Assembly (NCBI RefSeq): GCF_014647855.1
Contig: NZ_BMPZ01000007.1
Coordinates: forward strand, 97,857 to 161,856
DNA from: Shewanella gelidii
Lineage (GTDB): Bacteria > Pseudomonadota > Gammaproteobacteria > Enterobacterales > Shewanellaceae
Length of the DNA stretch: 64,000 bases
Direction: 5' to 3'
Position numbers and translations under genes: made by a program. Shown here piece after piece: positions 52,574 to 62,476 of the stretch (positions are counted from its first letter, which is position 1; every line of letters starts with the position of its first letter). The notes beneath the pieces are model-generated. The model had not been told where the DNA came from. It did not search any database and saw nothing but the letters and a program-made list of their open reading frames with translations.

Positions 52574-52969
52574 TTTTTAAGTTCTACAGCAGGGTTTTAG
52601 GGCTGTGCTCTCATACTATTGCTTTGAGTTGCGCGATGCTTTTGATGCTGATGTAACGTTTCGATGTAACGTGTCGATGTGATAGGAGGGTTGCGCAGAA
52701 TAGCCCATAGTTGACCAACAGGTAATTGAGTCATGATGTATTGGCCACTTGTAGATTTGTCTGCGTTTTATTCACCAGCAGATTAGAGGTGGCAGGTACA
52801 TACCTACATATATATAGAAGTCATGAACTAAACACCTGATGGGTAAGTCCTGCTGTGTGGTGGGAGAGGGTGGCAAAGCAGATGGGTATATTGATGCTTT
52901 ATATGGAACTTTATGCACTTAGCTAAAGAATATCGCGCGAATGCGCAAAGATTTCCTCAAAACATAAAA

Positions 52970-52999
52970 AAATCCGCAATCTATTCAGACTGCGGATTT
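52970..52999. terminator. Bidirectional terminator after asnS
   Basis: AAATCCGCA and TGCGGATTT form a 9-bp stem with a 12-base loop, with A/T runs on both sides, 57 bp after the asnS stop. Confidence 0.85.
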
Positions 53000-53055
53000 C
53001 ATCAATTTATGCTTGCCCGAATTGGCTAAGCCATGACCGTTTTAATCTCGTGCAC

Positions 53056-54456
53056 TTAGAAGTTCGCAGAGCGAGGTGCGCGAGGGAAAGGAATCACGTC
53101 TCGGATATTCGAAACACCCGTGACATAAGAGACCAAACGCTCAAAGCCAAGTCCAAAGCCTGCATGAGGAACTGAACCATAACGACGTAAATCGCGATAC
53201 CACCAGAAGTCTTCTTTCTCTAGTCCCATTTCTTCTAGACGCATATCAAGTACATCTAAACGCTCTTCACGCTGCGAACCCCCGATGATTTCACCAATAC
53301 CTGGTGCCAATACATCCATAGCGGCTACTGTCTTGCCGTCGTCATTAAGACGCATATAGAAAGCTTTAATATCTTTCGGGTAGTTTTTAACGACAACTGG
53401 TGCTTTAAAGTGTTCTTCAGCAAGATAGCGTTCGTGCTCAGAGCTCATATCGATGCCCCATTCCACATCGAATTCAAATTTCTTACCGCATGCTCTTAGG
53501 ATCTCAATGGCATCAGTGTAATCGACTTGGGCAAAATCACTCTTCACGAACGCCTCTAAACGTTCAATTGCAGTTTTTTCTACGCGTTGCGCAAAAAACT
53601 CAAGATCATCACGGCACTCTTCAAGTACAGCATTGAAGCAATACTTCAACATAGATTCTGCTAGGCCAGCGACATCGTCTAGATCTGCAAACGCAACCTC
53701 AGGTTCTACCATCCAGAACTCTGCTAAATGGCGGCTGGTGTTTGAGTTTTCAGCACGGAACGTTGGGCCAAAGGTATATACTTTTGAAAGTGCACAAGCA
53801 TAGGTTTCAGCATTCAGCTGACCCGATACAGTCAGGAATGACTCTTTACCAAAGAAATCTTTGTCATAGTCAATTTTACCCGCGTCAGTGCGAGGTAAGT
53901 TTTCCATATCCAGTGTCGAAACACGAAACATCTCACCAGCACCTTCACAATCAGAGGCTGTGATGAGTGGTGTAGACACCCAGATATAACCTTCTTCATT
54001 ATAGAAGCGGTGAATCGCTTGTGATAAGCAGTTACGCACACGTGCTACTGCGCCAATGATATTGGTGCGAGGACGTAAATGTGCGAGCTCACGCAAGTGC
54101 TCTATAGAATGACGTTTGGCCGCCATTGGGTAAGTATCAGGATCGTCAACTAACCCAGTCACTTCAACTTTAATCACTTGAAGCTCAAACGCTTGTCCTT
54201 TACCCGGAGATTCAACAACTTCACCGGTCATAATGACAGAACAGCCCGTTGTTAATTTTTGGACTTCATCTTCATAATTTGACAGAGTATTTGGCACTAC
54301 ACCTTGGATCGGGTCAAAACAAGAACCGTCATATACTGCAAGGAACGAAATCCCTGCTTTAGAATCACGACGGGTTCGTACCCAGCCACGTACAGTGACT
54401 TGCGAACCAATCGCAAAATCACCTTTAAATACAGAAGCGACAGATGCAATGCTCAT
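53056..54456 (-). CDS. asnS: Asparaginyl-tRNA synthetase
   Basis: A 466-residue class IIb aminoacyl-tRNA synthetase that charges tRNA-Asn. The N-terminal OB-fold (residues 15-105, [13 protein letters not shown]) binds the anticodon. The catalytic domain has class II motif 2 ([23 protein letters not shown] near 230) and motif 3 ([10 protein letters not shown] near 440). Length and motifs are normal. Its presence implies direct tRNA-Asn charging. Confidence 0.98.
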   Translation of the reverse strand: MSIASVASVFKGDFAIGSQVTVRGWVRTRRDSKAGISFLAVYDGSCFDPIQGVVPNTLSNYEDEVQKLTTGCSVIMTGEVVESPGKGQAFELQVIKVEVTGLVDDPDTYPMAAKRHSIEHLRELAHLRPRTNIIGAVARVRNCLSQAIHRFYNEEGYIWVSTPLITASDCEGAGEMFRVSTLDMENLPRTDAGKIDYDKDFFGKESFLTVSGQLNAETYACALSKVYTFGPTFRAENSNTSRHLAEFWMVEPEVAFADLDDVAGLAESMLKYCFNAVLEECRDDLEFFAQRVEKTAIERLEAFVKSDFAQVDYTDAIEILRACGKKFEFDVEWGIDMSSEHERYLAEEHFKAPVVVKNYPKDIKAFYMRLNDDGKTVAAMDVLAPGIGEIIGGSQREERLDVLDMRLEEMGLEKEDFWWYRDLRRYGSVPHAGFGLGFERLVSYVTGVSNIRDVIPFPRAPRSANF

Positions 54457-54606
54457 TGTTGCTTAGTTCTCCAACGAAACGTTTTTAGTTAAAAAATTTG
54501 GACGTTTATATTACCTTGCTTGTGGCTTTTCTCAAGCTGAAAAAGGTATCCTAGGATGATTATTGTTATTCTTTGTTAGATAAAACATAAAAAGTGAGTG
54601 GAGTTG

Positions 54607-54942
54607 ATGAAGAAAGGGAAATTTCTACAGATTTTATTGACGACTTTGTCCGTCGCGGGTTGGGCATTTGCGATTTACGCGTTAATCATTTTTGGTGAAG
54701 CAAGACCCGATCGTGCCGTAGGTTATTACTTGTCAAAGGGAGCGCCGGTTCGGCTTGACTGGGATCCAGAACTCACATTACAACTTGAATACATTATTTG
54801 GGCCTGCGCTGGGATCAGCTTTGTGAGTCTGGCACTTAACTTTTATACCGTGCGAGCTACAAAAGAAGGTTACTGGGTTAATATTCCATTGCTGCTGGTT
54901 AGCTCGCTCGCAGCAGGTTTATATATACGTTACGTGGTGTAA
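54607..54942 (+). CDS. Small integral membrane protein, unknown function
   Basis: A 111-residue protein with three hydrophobic helices (residues 8-31 ILLTTLSVAGWAFAIYALIIF, near 58 YIIWACAGISFVSLALNFY and near 92 IPLLLVSSLAAGLYI). I do not recognise the family. It starts at the ATG at 54607, after GGAG; the frame is open 9 bases earlier. It is divergent from asnS and may be widespread in Shewanella relatives. Confidence 0.7.
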   Translation: MKKGKFLQILLTTLSVAGWAFAIYALIIFGEARPDRAVGYYLSKGAPVRLDWDPELTLQLEYIIWACAGISFVSLALNFYTVRATKEGYWVNIPLLLVSSLAAGLYIRYVV

Positions 54943-55091
54943 CTGGAACCACCTTTGGGTTCACTGATGTAAAACTTTCCATGCGTTAATTTCTACACCT
55001 ACATAGAGCGCTGTCATTGATGGCGCTCTTCTTATTGGTCTCACGTAATAGTTTACCCTAATGCTTCGTCTAAACCGATCCGTTCGACATT

Positions 55092-55129
55092 TAGCATGCA
55101 AGTTAATGTATAGCATGCAAGTTAATGTA
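55092..55129. repeat. Perfect 19-bp tandem duplication
   Basis: TAGCATGCAAGTTAATGTA occurs twice in direct succession (55092-55110 and 55111-55129), just past the 3' end of the Nudix gene. It is probably a recent slippage or replication duplication. Confidence 0.9.
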
Positions 55130-55139
55130 TGCCGATAGT

Positions 55140-55727
55140 TCACTCAAAGATATGGCGGCAAAACAGGTCAATAATTGCCGCGGTGGCGCCCCATATAAAG
55201 CGATTTTGATAAGGAATAAAAAAAACCGGGAAGTTCTGGCCCTTGCGGCTCACATTCAGGCGGTGGCGATTGTGCTGTTGCCGTAAAAAAGATAATGGCA
55301 CTGTAAAATAGTCGGCGACTTCACCCGGATCGAGTACTGGTTCAAAGGGTTGTTTGACCATGCCGACAATTGGCGTAATTTCGAAGCCGGTAAACGTATT
55401 GTGCGAAGGGAACTGACCTAAAACCGTGACATTTTGTTGCGATAGTCCTATTTCTTCTTCAGCTTCTCGGAGTGCTGTTGCTGCTTCATTGATATCGCTC
55501 GATTCAACTTTACCGCCCGGAAAACTAATTTGTCCCGGGTGGGCCCGCATATGCATAGGACGCTGGGTTAAACCAATATGTAAGCCATCAGGCTTTGCGA
55601 TAACAGGAATTAAAACTGCGGCTTGTCTAAGTTTGGTTTTGGATGCAAATCGGTAGGGCGGCGCAAGTGGGATCGGCGACGACAGCGCATGCAACTGATA
55701 ACGTGTGGCCAACTCACTAATTTCCAT
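55140..55727 (-). CDS. Nudix hydrolase, CoA pyrophosphatase type (NudL-like)
   Basis: A 195-residue protein with the CoA-type signature before the box (AAVLIPVIAKPDG, LTQRPMHMRAHPGQISFPGG) and the Nudix box GGKVESSDINEAATALREAEEEIGL (G-x5-E-x7-REAEEEIG). Members cleave CoA to 3',5'-ADP and phosphopantetheine. It ends 19 bp before its promoter-distal repeat and starts 45 bp after pabB, likely one operon. Confidence 0.88.
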   Translation of the reverse strand: MEISELATRYQLHALSSPIPLAPPYRFASKTKLRQAAVLIPVIAKPDGLHIGLTQRPMHMRAHPGQISFPGGKVESSDINEAATALREAEEEIGLSQQNVTVLGQFPSHNTFTGFEITPIVGMVKQPFEPVLDPGEVADYFTVPLSFLRQQHNRHRLNVSRKGQNFPVFFIPYQNRFIWGATAAIIDLFCRHIFE

Positions 55728-55772
55728 GAATACCTCTTTTTGCTCTACCTAACCTTAAACCAAGTTCTGCAC

Positions 55773-57209
55773 CTATTGTGTCAATACGGGGAGGATTTTG
55801 TTGACCTTGTCGTAGCTTTCTTGATATTCCGCTTCCATTTCAGAGTCAGCGACAATTCCCCCGCCAGCACTACAGTATAGCTTGCCTTCGGTTGCCAGTA
55901 GTGTTCGAATCGTAATGCTTGTATCCATTTTGCCATCCTGGCTAATGTAACCTATCGAACCACAGTAAATATTCCTTCGACTAGGCTCAAGCTCTTCAAT
56001 AATTTCCATTGCCCTTACTTTGGGTGCACCAGTAATTGAGCCACCTGGAAACGCGGCTTTTAATAGATCGCAGGCCTGAAATTTTGGCGCGAGTGTGGCG
56101 GTGATGGTGCTTACCAAGTGATGTACCGCGGGAAAGCTTTCGATCTCAAATAGATGTGGCACGGCCACACTGCCTGCTTTGGCAACCTTCCCGATGTCGT
56201 TTCGCAATAAATCAACAATCATCAGGTTTTCGGCGCGATCTTTTTCCGAGCAGCGCAAGGTCTCAGCGGCTTGTTGATCGAGTTTGTCATCCGTGTGACG
56301 TCGCAGCGTACCTTTAATTGGTTTAGTCTGAATTTGTCCGTCGTCTAAATGGATAAAACGCTCAGGAGAAATAGAGAGGATTGCACTGGTTGGCAAACGA
56401 ATAAAACTTGAAAACGGCGCTTGGTTACTGGCTCTGAGTTTTAAATAAGCCTGCCATTCATCGCCGTTGTATTGGGCTTCAAAACGCTGGGTCAAGTTTA
56501 TCTGATAACAGTCACCAGCGTGCAAATAGTGATGAATGCGCTCGAACTTTTGTTGATATTCTTGCTGGCTCATTTGAGATTGCCAATGGCTCAGCAATGC
56601 AAACGGCGCATTCGGTGCAAACGTTTTTTCAAAAGCTTGGGTATCAATATGTTGCTCTAAGACCAATTTCACTTGTTCTAGAGCCGTATCACCTTGATAG
56701 TGGCTTAAATACCAATGACCAGCTTGGTTATCATAAACCAGTGCCCAAGTATAAAAACCCAAATGAAGTTCAGCAAAATCAACATCCCTTTGAGCAAGGG
56801 CTGGGATGTTTTCAACATGACGTCCCAGATCATAACTGAAGCAACCCATTGCGCCACCGGTAAATGGTAACTCAGAACGATAGGCTGTCGGGAAGTGCTG
56901 ATCAAGAACCGTTTGAATGGCAGAAAAGGGGTCATTGGTTTGCAAAACTTCGCTACCTACGACTAATTGCTCATTCAAGTTGAATGAATTCGATTCATAC
57001 GTATCAAGCGTAAAAAGGCCGTCGTTACAAACCAACGTTGCTCTTGGAGCGAGGGCGATAATGTCGTATCTTGCGTCTTGGTGCTGAGCATTCGCTGAGT
57101 CTAAGAATATAGCCCAAGGTAAGTCGCTAAAGAATTCAAACAACTCACTTGCAGAATATTGCCAGTCGAGTTTTTTTGTTGTCAATATATTTGATGCCAA
57201 ACTGGTCAT
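55773..57209 (-). CDS. pabB: Aminodeoxychorismate synthase component I
   Basis: A 478-residue chorismate-binding enzyme that, with PabA, makes 4-amino-4-deoxychorismate for folate. The C-terminal domain has PIKGTLRRH near residue 284, SEKDRAENLMIVDLLRNDIG near 310, FPGGSITGAPK near 386 and CGSIGYIS near 411. PIKGT is the PabB rather than the TrpE form, so folate rather than tryptophan synthesis is supported. Normal length. Confidence 0.95.
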   Translation of the reverse strand: MTSLASNILTTKKLDWQYSASELFEFFSDLPWAIFLDSANAQHQDARYDIIALAPRATLVCNDGLFTLDTYESNSFNLNEQLVVGSEVLQTNDPFSAIQTVLDQHFPTAYRSELPFTGGAMGCFSYDLGRHVENIPALAQRDVDFAELHLGFYTWALVYDNQAGHWYLSHYQGDTALEQVKLVLEQHIDTQAFEKTFAPNAPFALLSHWQSQMSQQEYQQKFERIHHYLHAGDCYQINLTQRFEAQYNGDEWQAYLKLRASNQAPFSSFIRLPTSAILSISPERFIHLDDGQIQTKPIKGTLRRHTDDKLDQQAAETLRCSEKDRAENLMIVDLLRNDIGKVAKAGSVAVPHLFEIESFPAVHHLVSTITATLAPKFQACDLLKAAFPGGSITGAPKVRAMEIIEELEPSRRNIYCGSIGYISQDGKMDTSITIRTLLATEGKLYCSAGGGIVADSEMEAEYQESYDKVNKILPVLTQ

Positions 57210-57344
57210 CGATTAACCCTATCTAAAATGTGATGTAGCCCCAAAAGGAACGAAAGAGTATCATATTGTTCACATAAAGGATGAAAAACAATAACACACA
57301 GCCAGCTCGAGTTATCCGAGTAAAGCGACAGGAGTGAGCCTACA

Positions 57345-58892
57345 ATGTCTAGTACTGATTCTCATGCAGAATTAACCCCTTGTGTGATTAAGCAAGCCGA
57401 CTTAATCGAAAGTGTTGCCGACGCACTGCAATATATCTCTTATTATCACCCAAAAGATTTTGTGGATGCTATGGCCGAAGCGTATGAACGTGAGCAAAGC
57501 ACAGCAGCAAAAGACGCGATTGCGCAAATTTTGATTAACTCGCGCATGTCAGCCGAAGGTAAACGTCCCCTTTGTCAGGACACCGGCATTGTGACGTGTT
57601 TTGTCAAAGTGGGTATGGGCGTGCAGTGGGACAAAACGGACATGACCGTGCAGCAAATGGTTGACGAAGGAGTGCGCCGAGCATACACCAACCCGGATAA
57701 TCCATTGCGTGCATCGATAGTGGCTGATCCCGCTGGGAACCGTAAAAATACCAAAGACAATACGCCCTCCGTTGTACATATCGATATGGTGCCGGGCAAT
57801 CATATCGAAGTTGCTATCGCAGCCAAAGGCGGCGGGTCTGAGAACAAGTCAAAAATGGCGATGCTAAACCCGTCTGATGATGTTGCAGCATGGGTTGAAC
57901 GCACACTACCAACCATGGGGGCTGGCTGGTGTCCGCCAGGCATGCTGGGGATCGGTATCGGTGGTACGGCAGAAAAAGCTGCAGTGATGGCAAAAGAATC
58001 ATTAATGGATCCGGTTGATATTCATGACTTGCTAGAAAAGGGCGCGGATACAACCGAAGAAAAAATGCGTTTAGATATTTTTGAACGCGCGAATAAACTT
58101 GGTATCGGTGCACAAGGCTTGGGCGGATTAACGACTGTACTCGACATAAAAGTAAAGACCGCCCCGACACACGCAGCCTCTAAACCTGTTGTGATGATCC
58201 CGAACTGCGCCGCTACACGTCACGTTCATTTTCATTTAGATGGGAGTGGGCCCGCCGATTTGTCACCACCATCACTCGAAGATTGGCCGGAAATCACATG
58301 GGAAGTCGGTGAGAATGTTCGACGAGTTGACCTCAATACGGTGACTCAAGAAAAGATGCAAACTTGGCAAAGCGGTGACACGCTATTACTCAGTGGCAAA
58401 ATGCTGACGGGTCGTGATGCCGCGCATAAAAGAATACAAACACTGATAGAGTCGGGTGAAGGGCTTCCTGAAGGCGTCGACTTTACCGGTAAGTTCATCT
58501 ATTACGTTGGGCCGGTTGATCCTGTTGGGAACGAAGTTGTTGGTCCAGCAGGCCCGACAACCGCAACGCGTATGGATAAGTTCACCGATTTGATGCTTGA
58601 AAAAACAGGGTTGATGGGCATGATCGGTAAGGCCGAGCGTGGACCTGCGACCGTGGAGTCCATTCGTCAACACAAAGCCGTATACCTTATGGCTGTCGGT
58701 GGTGCAGCATACCTAGTGTCAAAAGCGATTAAAAAGTCCCGCGTTGTTGCATTTGAAGATTTAGGGATGGAGGCCATCTATGAGTTTGATGTGCAAGATA
58801 TGCCAGTAACAGTTGCCGTTGATTCTGAGGGGATCAACGCTCATGAAACAGGCCCTGCGATATGGAAAGGCAAACTCGCAGACCCAAGCTAA
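57345..58892 (+). CDS. Class I fumarate hydratase, iron-sulfur dependent
   Basis: A 515-residue fumarase of the FumA/FumB class that interconverts fumarate and malate. Cluster-binding cysteines are in RPLCQDTG, GAGWCPPGM and NCAATRHVHFHL (near 80, 200 and 290), with substrate residues in the C-terminal GPAGPTTATRMD. E. coli has FumA and FumB of similar size; this single gene cannot be assigned to either. It is divergent from pabB. Confidence 0.95.
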   Translation: MSSTDSHAELTPCVIKQADLIESVADALQYISYYHPKDFVDAMAEAYEREQSTAAKDAIAQILINSRMSAEGKRPLCQDTGIVTCFVKVGMGVQWDKTDMTVQQMVDEGVRRAYTNPDNPLRASIVADPAGNRKNTKDNTPSVVHIDMVPGNHIEVAIAAKGGGSENKSKMAMLNPSDDVAAWVERTLPTMGAGWCPPGMLGIGIGGTAEKAAVMAKESLMDPVDIHDLLEKGADTTEEKMRLDIFERANKLGIGAQGLGGLTTVLDIKVKTAPTHAASKPVVMIPNCAATRHVHFHLDGSGPADLSPPSLEDWPEITWEVGENVRRVDLNTVTQEKMQTWQSGDTLLLSGKMLTGRDAAHKRIQTLIESGEGLPEGVDFTGKFIYYVGPVDPVGNEVVGPAGPTTATRMDKFTDLMLEKTGLMGMIGKAERGPATVESIRQHKAVYLMAVGGAAYLVSKAIKKSRVVAFEDLGMEAIYEFDVQDMPVTVAVDSEGINAHETGPAIWKGKLADPS

Positions 58893-58932
58893 AAGCTTCG
58901 CGATCGTTTTGACAAATTTGTATACAAAATCT

Positions 58933-58961
58933 AGGCTCAAGCGCTTGCTTGAGCCTTATTA
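58933..58961 (+). terminator. Terminator after the fumarase gene
   Basis: AGGCTCAAG and CTTGAGCCT form a 9-bp stem with a 6-base loop, followed by TATTATTT, about 40 bp after the stop. The T run is interrupted. Confidence 0.65.
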
Positions 58962-59128
58962 TTTCGCTAGTGTGCCAATCTAGTTTTTGCGCCAATTCAT
59001 AAAGTGCGCAAATCCAACCGAATTTCTATTGATGTACTCAGACAAGCAGCGAGCCAATCGAAAAGCTGCGTCGTGCTACATGAATTGCAGAGGGTATGCC
59101 ACGCATATCAAATGACCTTTCAAAGAAG

Positions 59129-61192
59129 ATGAATAGAACCATGAAAAAAACTGCTTTAGCTTTTGCACTCACTGCGGGAATGATGGCGAATGTCCAAGCC
59201 GCCGAACCAACGCCATTTAGCGTGCAACAATTAACAAAAATCAATAAATTGCACTCGGCAGTCGTTTCTCACGATGGTAGCAAACTTGTATACGCGGTCA
59301 AAAATATTGATGCAGAAGGAAAGGGAAGCTCAGATCTTTACCTGCTTGATCTCACCCAAAAAGACGCCAAGCCTGCGCAACTTACCAGTGGTGCAGGGAC
59401 GGAACATGACGTCGCTTTTGCGCCGGATGACTCGGCGATCTACTTCATTGCTGCGCGGACAGGGAGCAGTCAGCTGTACAAACTGTCCCTTCGTGGCGGC
59501 GAAGCGATGCAAGTGTCTGATTTAGCGTTAGACGTCGATGGTTATAAGCTTTCACAAGATGGTCAACAGGTTGTGATGAGTATTCGTACGTTTCCGGAAT
59601 GTGAAACTCTTGCATGCTCAAAAGAAAAGTTCGATGCCGAAGCAAATCGAAAATCGACTGGCCGTGAATATAGCCAATTAATGGTGCGTCATTGGGATAC
59701 TTGGTATGACCATGCGCGTAATCATTTGTTTGTGGGACGACTGAGCGACGACAAACTGACCCATGTTACAAACGTGACCGCGGGCCGTGATACTGAAACA
59801 CCACCCAAACCATTTTCTGGTATGGAAGAAGTCACGTTTACTCCTGATGGTAAACATATTGTGTATAGCGCTAAAGCGCCAAGTGTCGACCAAGCATGGT
59901 CAACAAACTACGATATCTGGCAAGTCGATGTCGCGGGTAATAAAACAGAAAATTTAACCGCGGATAACAAAGCATGGGATGCACATCCAACGTTTTCAAC
60001 GGATGGGCGTTACATGGCTTATTTAGCCATGAGTAAGCCGGGCTTCGAGGCGGATCGCTACGCCATTATGTTACGCGATACAGTGACCGGCCAAAGCAAA
60101 GAAGTAGCGCCTTTATGGGATCGCAGTCCTCATTCATTAACTTTTGGCCCAGACAATAAAACACTTTATGTCACTGCTCAGGATATCGGCCAAGTTTCAA
60201 TATTTGAAATCAATACCCAGTTTGGTGATGTCCGTACGATATACAATGAAGGTAGCAATAGTGTTGTTGCCGTTACACAAGAGAAGCTTTACTTCAATCA
60301 CAAAAGCCTTTCAGAGCCAAGTGATTTACATGTAATTGATCTAGACGGACAAAACCCGACTCAGTTGACCCATGTCAACAAAGAAAAACTGAGTAAGATT
60401 AAATTTGGTGAATATCAACAGTTCAGTTTTAAAGGCTGGAACAACGAAGAAGTCTATGGTTACTGGATCAAACCATCGAACTACCAAGCAGGGAAAAAAT
60501 ACCCCATTGCATTTTTAGTACATGGTGGTCCACAGGGCTCATTTGGCAATTCATTTAGTAGCCGATGGAATGCACAACTCTGGGCTGGTGCGGGTTATGG
60601 TGTTGTAATGGTCGACTTCCATGGCTCAACGGGTTATGGCCAAGCCTTTACTGACTCAATCAGCCAAGACTGGGGTGGCAAGCCGCTTGAAGACTTACAA
60701 AAAGGCCTTGCTGCTGTGACTAAACAACAAAAATGGCTCGATGTAAACCGCACTTGTGCCCTTGGTGGCTCTTACGGCGGATATATGATGAATTGGATCC
60801 AAGGGAACTGGCCTGATGGATTTAATTGTTTAGTTAACCATGCGGGCTTGTTTGATATGCGCTCGATGTATTACGTGACTGAAGAACTATGGTTCCCTGA
60901 ATATGAATTTGGTGGTCAATATAAAGCGAACAAAGACTTGTACGAAAAATTCAACCCAGTCAACTACGTAGAAAACTGGAAAACGCCGATGCTTGTCGTT
61001 CACGGTGAAAAAGATTTTCGCGTTCCTTACGGACAAGGTCTCGCAGCGTTTAGCTACATGCAACGTAACGGTATCCCATCGGAGTTGCTAATTTATCCAG
61101 ATGAGAACCATTGGATCTTGAACCCTGTGAATTTAGAGCAATGGTACGCCAAAGTATTGGGTTGGATGGATCGCTGGACTGAGAAAAAGTAA
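59129..61192 (+). CDS. S9 family prolyl oligopeptidase, exported
   Basis: About 687 residues. A signal peptide (MKKTALAFALTAGMMANVQA) is followed by a beta-propeller with TolB/WD40-like repeats (about residues 30-400). A catalytic alpha/beta hydrolase domain has Ser in GGSYGGYMMNW, Asp in HGEKDFRVP and His in DENHWIL. It cleaves peptides, probably as a dipeptidyl peptidase or acylaminoacyl peptidase in the periplasm. I took the ATG at 59129; 59096 and 59141 are alternatives, all keeping the signal peptide. Confidence 0.9.
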   Translation: MNRTMKKTALAFALTAGMMANVQAAEPTPFSVQQLTKINKLHSAVVSHDGSKLVYAVKNIDAEGKGSSDLYLLDLTQKDAKPAQLTSGAGTEHDVAFAPDDSAIYFIAARTGSSQLYKLSLRGGEAMQVSDLALDVDGYKLSQDGQQVVMSIRTFPECETLACSKEKFDAEANRKSTGREYSQLMVRHWDTWYDHARNHLFVGRLSDDKLTHVTNVTAGRDTETPPKPFSGMEEVTFTPDGKHIVYSAKAPSVDQAWSTNYDIWQVDVAGNKTENLTADNKAWDAHPTFSTDGRYMAYLAMSKPGFEADRYAIMLRDTVTGQSKEVAPLWDRSPHSLTFGPDNKTLYVTAQDIGQVSIFEINTQFGDVRTIYNEGSNSVVAVTQEKLYFNHKSLSEPSDLHVIDLDGQNPTQLTHVNKEKLSKIKFGEYQQFSFKGWNNEEVYGYWIKPSNYQAGKKYPIAFLVHGGPQGSFGNSFSSRWNAQLWAGAGYGVVMVDFHGSTGYGQAFTDSISQDWGGKPLEDLQKGLAAVTKQQKWLDVNRTCALGGSYGGYMMNWIQGNWPDGFNCLVNHAGLFDMRSMYYVTEELWFPEYEFGGQYKANKDLYEKFNPVNYVENWKTPMLVVHGEKDFRVPYGQGLAAFSYMQRNGIPSELLIYPDENHWILNPVNLEQWYAKVLGWMDRWTEKK

Positions 61193-61216
61193 GTTGTTGC
61201 GACATTGAATAAACCT

Positions 61217-61246
61217 AAAAACCAGCGCTTCCACGCTGGTTTTTTT
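61217..61246. terminator. Bidirectional terminator between the peptidase gene and intI
   Basis: AAAACCAGCG and CGCTGGTTTT form a 10-bp stem with a 7-base loop and T/A runs on both sides, between convergent genes. Confidence 0.92.
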
Positions 61247-61261
61247 ATGGGTTCTGCAAAG

Positions 61262-62230
61262 CTATAAATCACTTAACGGACTCTTCACTCCATTTCCTCC
61301 AGCTTGTATCACATGGGTGTATATCTGCGTAGTGCGTACATCACTGTGGCCGAGTTGTTCTTGCACTGTTCGAATATCGGCGCCTCGTTGTAATAAATGG
61401 GTAGCGAAAGAATGACGTAGCGTATGGCAGGTGACTTTTTTATTGATATCGGCTTTATAAGCTGCTGCCTTCACCGCTTTTTGTACAGACGTTTCATCAA
61501 TATGGTGGCGCCGTATCGCCGCTTTATCTGCTGGGTCAACACTAAGGCGTGTTGACGGAAAAAGGTAATGCCATTGAAAACTCTTATTCGCATTAGGGAA
61601 TTTACGGATTAATGCGTTGGGCAACCATACGCCTGAATAATCTGCACGTAGCACATCACTTTCATAGTATTGACGTGCAAACTCAATTTGCTGCAACAAT
61701 GCTGGAACCAACTCTTTAGCTAACGTCACCCTACGGTGTTTTCCCCCTTTGCCGAACCAGACAAGCACAGATAGAAAATCAAAATCTATATCTTGAATGC
61801 GAAGTCTAACCGCTTCCATTAAGCGTAAACCACTGCCGTACATGAGCTTGACGATCAGTGCATGATTAATGGTTACGTGCATAAGCAGTTTTGCTGTTTC
61901 ATCACAGGTTAACACGATAGGAAGCTTGGTTTGTCTAGCGGACTTATTGAAAGTCATATGGGACTTTAGCGGTGAGCGAAGCACCTCTTTATACAAAAAC
62001 ACTAGCGCATTCAGAGCTACTTTTTGCGTACTGGGCGCCACGTTCATTTGGCAACTGAGGTGGGAGAGAAACGCCTCGACCTCTGCTTCAGCTAAGCGGC
62101 TAGGGTGACGCTTATCGTTAAAAATGATAAAGCCCTTAATCCAGTAGAGGTAGGTTTCAATCGTTCGTTTAGCATAGTGCCTGGTATACATAAATTCTTG
62201 GATGTGGGTAAGAAAAGGGGAGTTTTTCAT
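61262..62230 (-). CDS. intI: Integron integrase (tyrosine recombinase)
   Basis: A 322-residue tyrosine recombinase. Catalytic R136, H269, R272, H295 and Y304 are all seen (GSGLRLMEAVRLR, TCHTLRHSFATH, LGHSDVRTTQIYTH). The integron-specific extra helix region between patches (residues 205-223, ALIRKFPNANKSFQWHYL) separates it from XerCD-like recombinases. It recombines attI with attC to insert or excise gene cassettes. It is divergent from the cassette array, with the attI region between. It looks intact and probably active. Confidence 0.96.
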   Translation of the reverse strand: MKNSPFLTHIQEFMYTRHYAKRTIETYLYWIKGFIIFNDKRHPSRLAEAEVEAFLSHLSCQMNVAPSTQKVALNALVFLYKEVLRSPLKSHMTFNKSARQTKLPIVLTCDETAKLLMHVTINHALIVKLMYGSGLRLMEAVRLRIQDIDFDFLSVLVWFGKGGKHRRVTLAKELVPALLQQIEFARQYYESDVLRADYSGVWLPNALIRKFPNANKSFQWHYLFPSTRLSVDPADKAAIRRHHIDETSVQKAVKAAAYKADINKKVTCHTLRHSFATHLLQRGADIRTVQEQLGHSDVRTTQIYTHVIQAGGNGVKSPLSDL

Positions 62231-62252
62231 TCAAAAATACACCTCAGCAACA

Positions 62253-62268
62253 CTGTTTATTTGTACAG
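62253..62268. promoter_or_regulatory. LexA box at the intI promoter
   Basis: CTGT-N8-ACAG, in context cACTGT-N8-ACAGTA, close to the SOS consensus TACTGT-N8-ACAGTA. It lies 23-38 bases upstream of the intI start, overlapping its probable promoter. Confidence 0.8.
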
Positions 62269-62352
62269 TATAGGCGTGATTCTGTGTTTCTGCCTATTAG
62301 ACGGAATTATTCCGCCTTTCCCCAAAACAAATTTTTGATGGATGTGACGTTA

Positions 62353-62377
62353 GTAATTGTAATTTATAAACAATTAC
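62353..62377. repeat. Inverted repeat in the attI region
   Basis: GTAATTGT and ACAATTAC form a perfect 8-bp inverted repeat with a 9-base loop, in the intI/array spacer. It may be an integrase-binding or promoter element. Confidence 0.5.
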
Positions 62378-62406
62378 GCTAGCGTTGTGGCAACAAAGAT
62401 CATGAT

Positions 62407-62448
62407 AGACGGAAAAAGTCCGTGTTTAAACACGGAATTTTTCCGTCT
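62407..62448. repeat. 42-bp inverted repeat in the attI region (terminator-like)
   Basis: Arms AGACGGAAAAAG and ATTTTTCCGTCT flank a perfect 18-bp palindrome (TCCGTGTTTAAACACGGA); only one outer pair is mismatched. Read on either strand, the inner stem is followed by a T run, so it may act as a bidirectional terminator between intI and the cassettes. Confidence 0.7.
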
Positions 62449-62456
62449 AATACGCT

Positions 62457-62463
62457 GTTATAT
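62457..62463 (+). other. attI core site
   Basis: GTTATAT here is complementary to the R'' core ATATAAC of the first attC at 62857, as expected if cassette 1 was inserted at this point. Crossover is between G62457 and T62458, so cassette 1 begins at 62458. Confidence 0.75.
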
Positions 62464-62476
62464 TGCTTAGGAGCAT

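Larger units (their letters stand above)
51755..53055. other. 1.3-kb region upstream of the hydrogenase operon
   Basis: No long gene on either strand. It holds the FNR-type site, two perfect inverted repeats, one 33-codon frame and the asnS terminator, each listed separately. The remainder is AT-rich. Confidence 0.7.
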
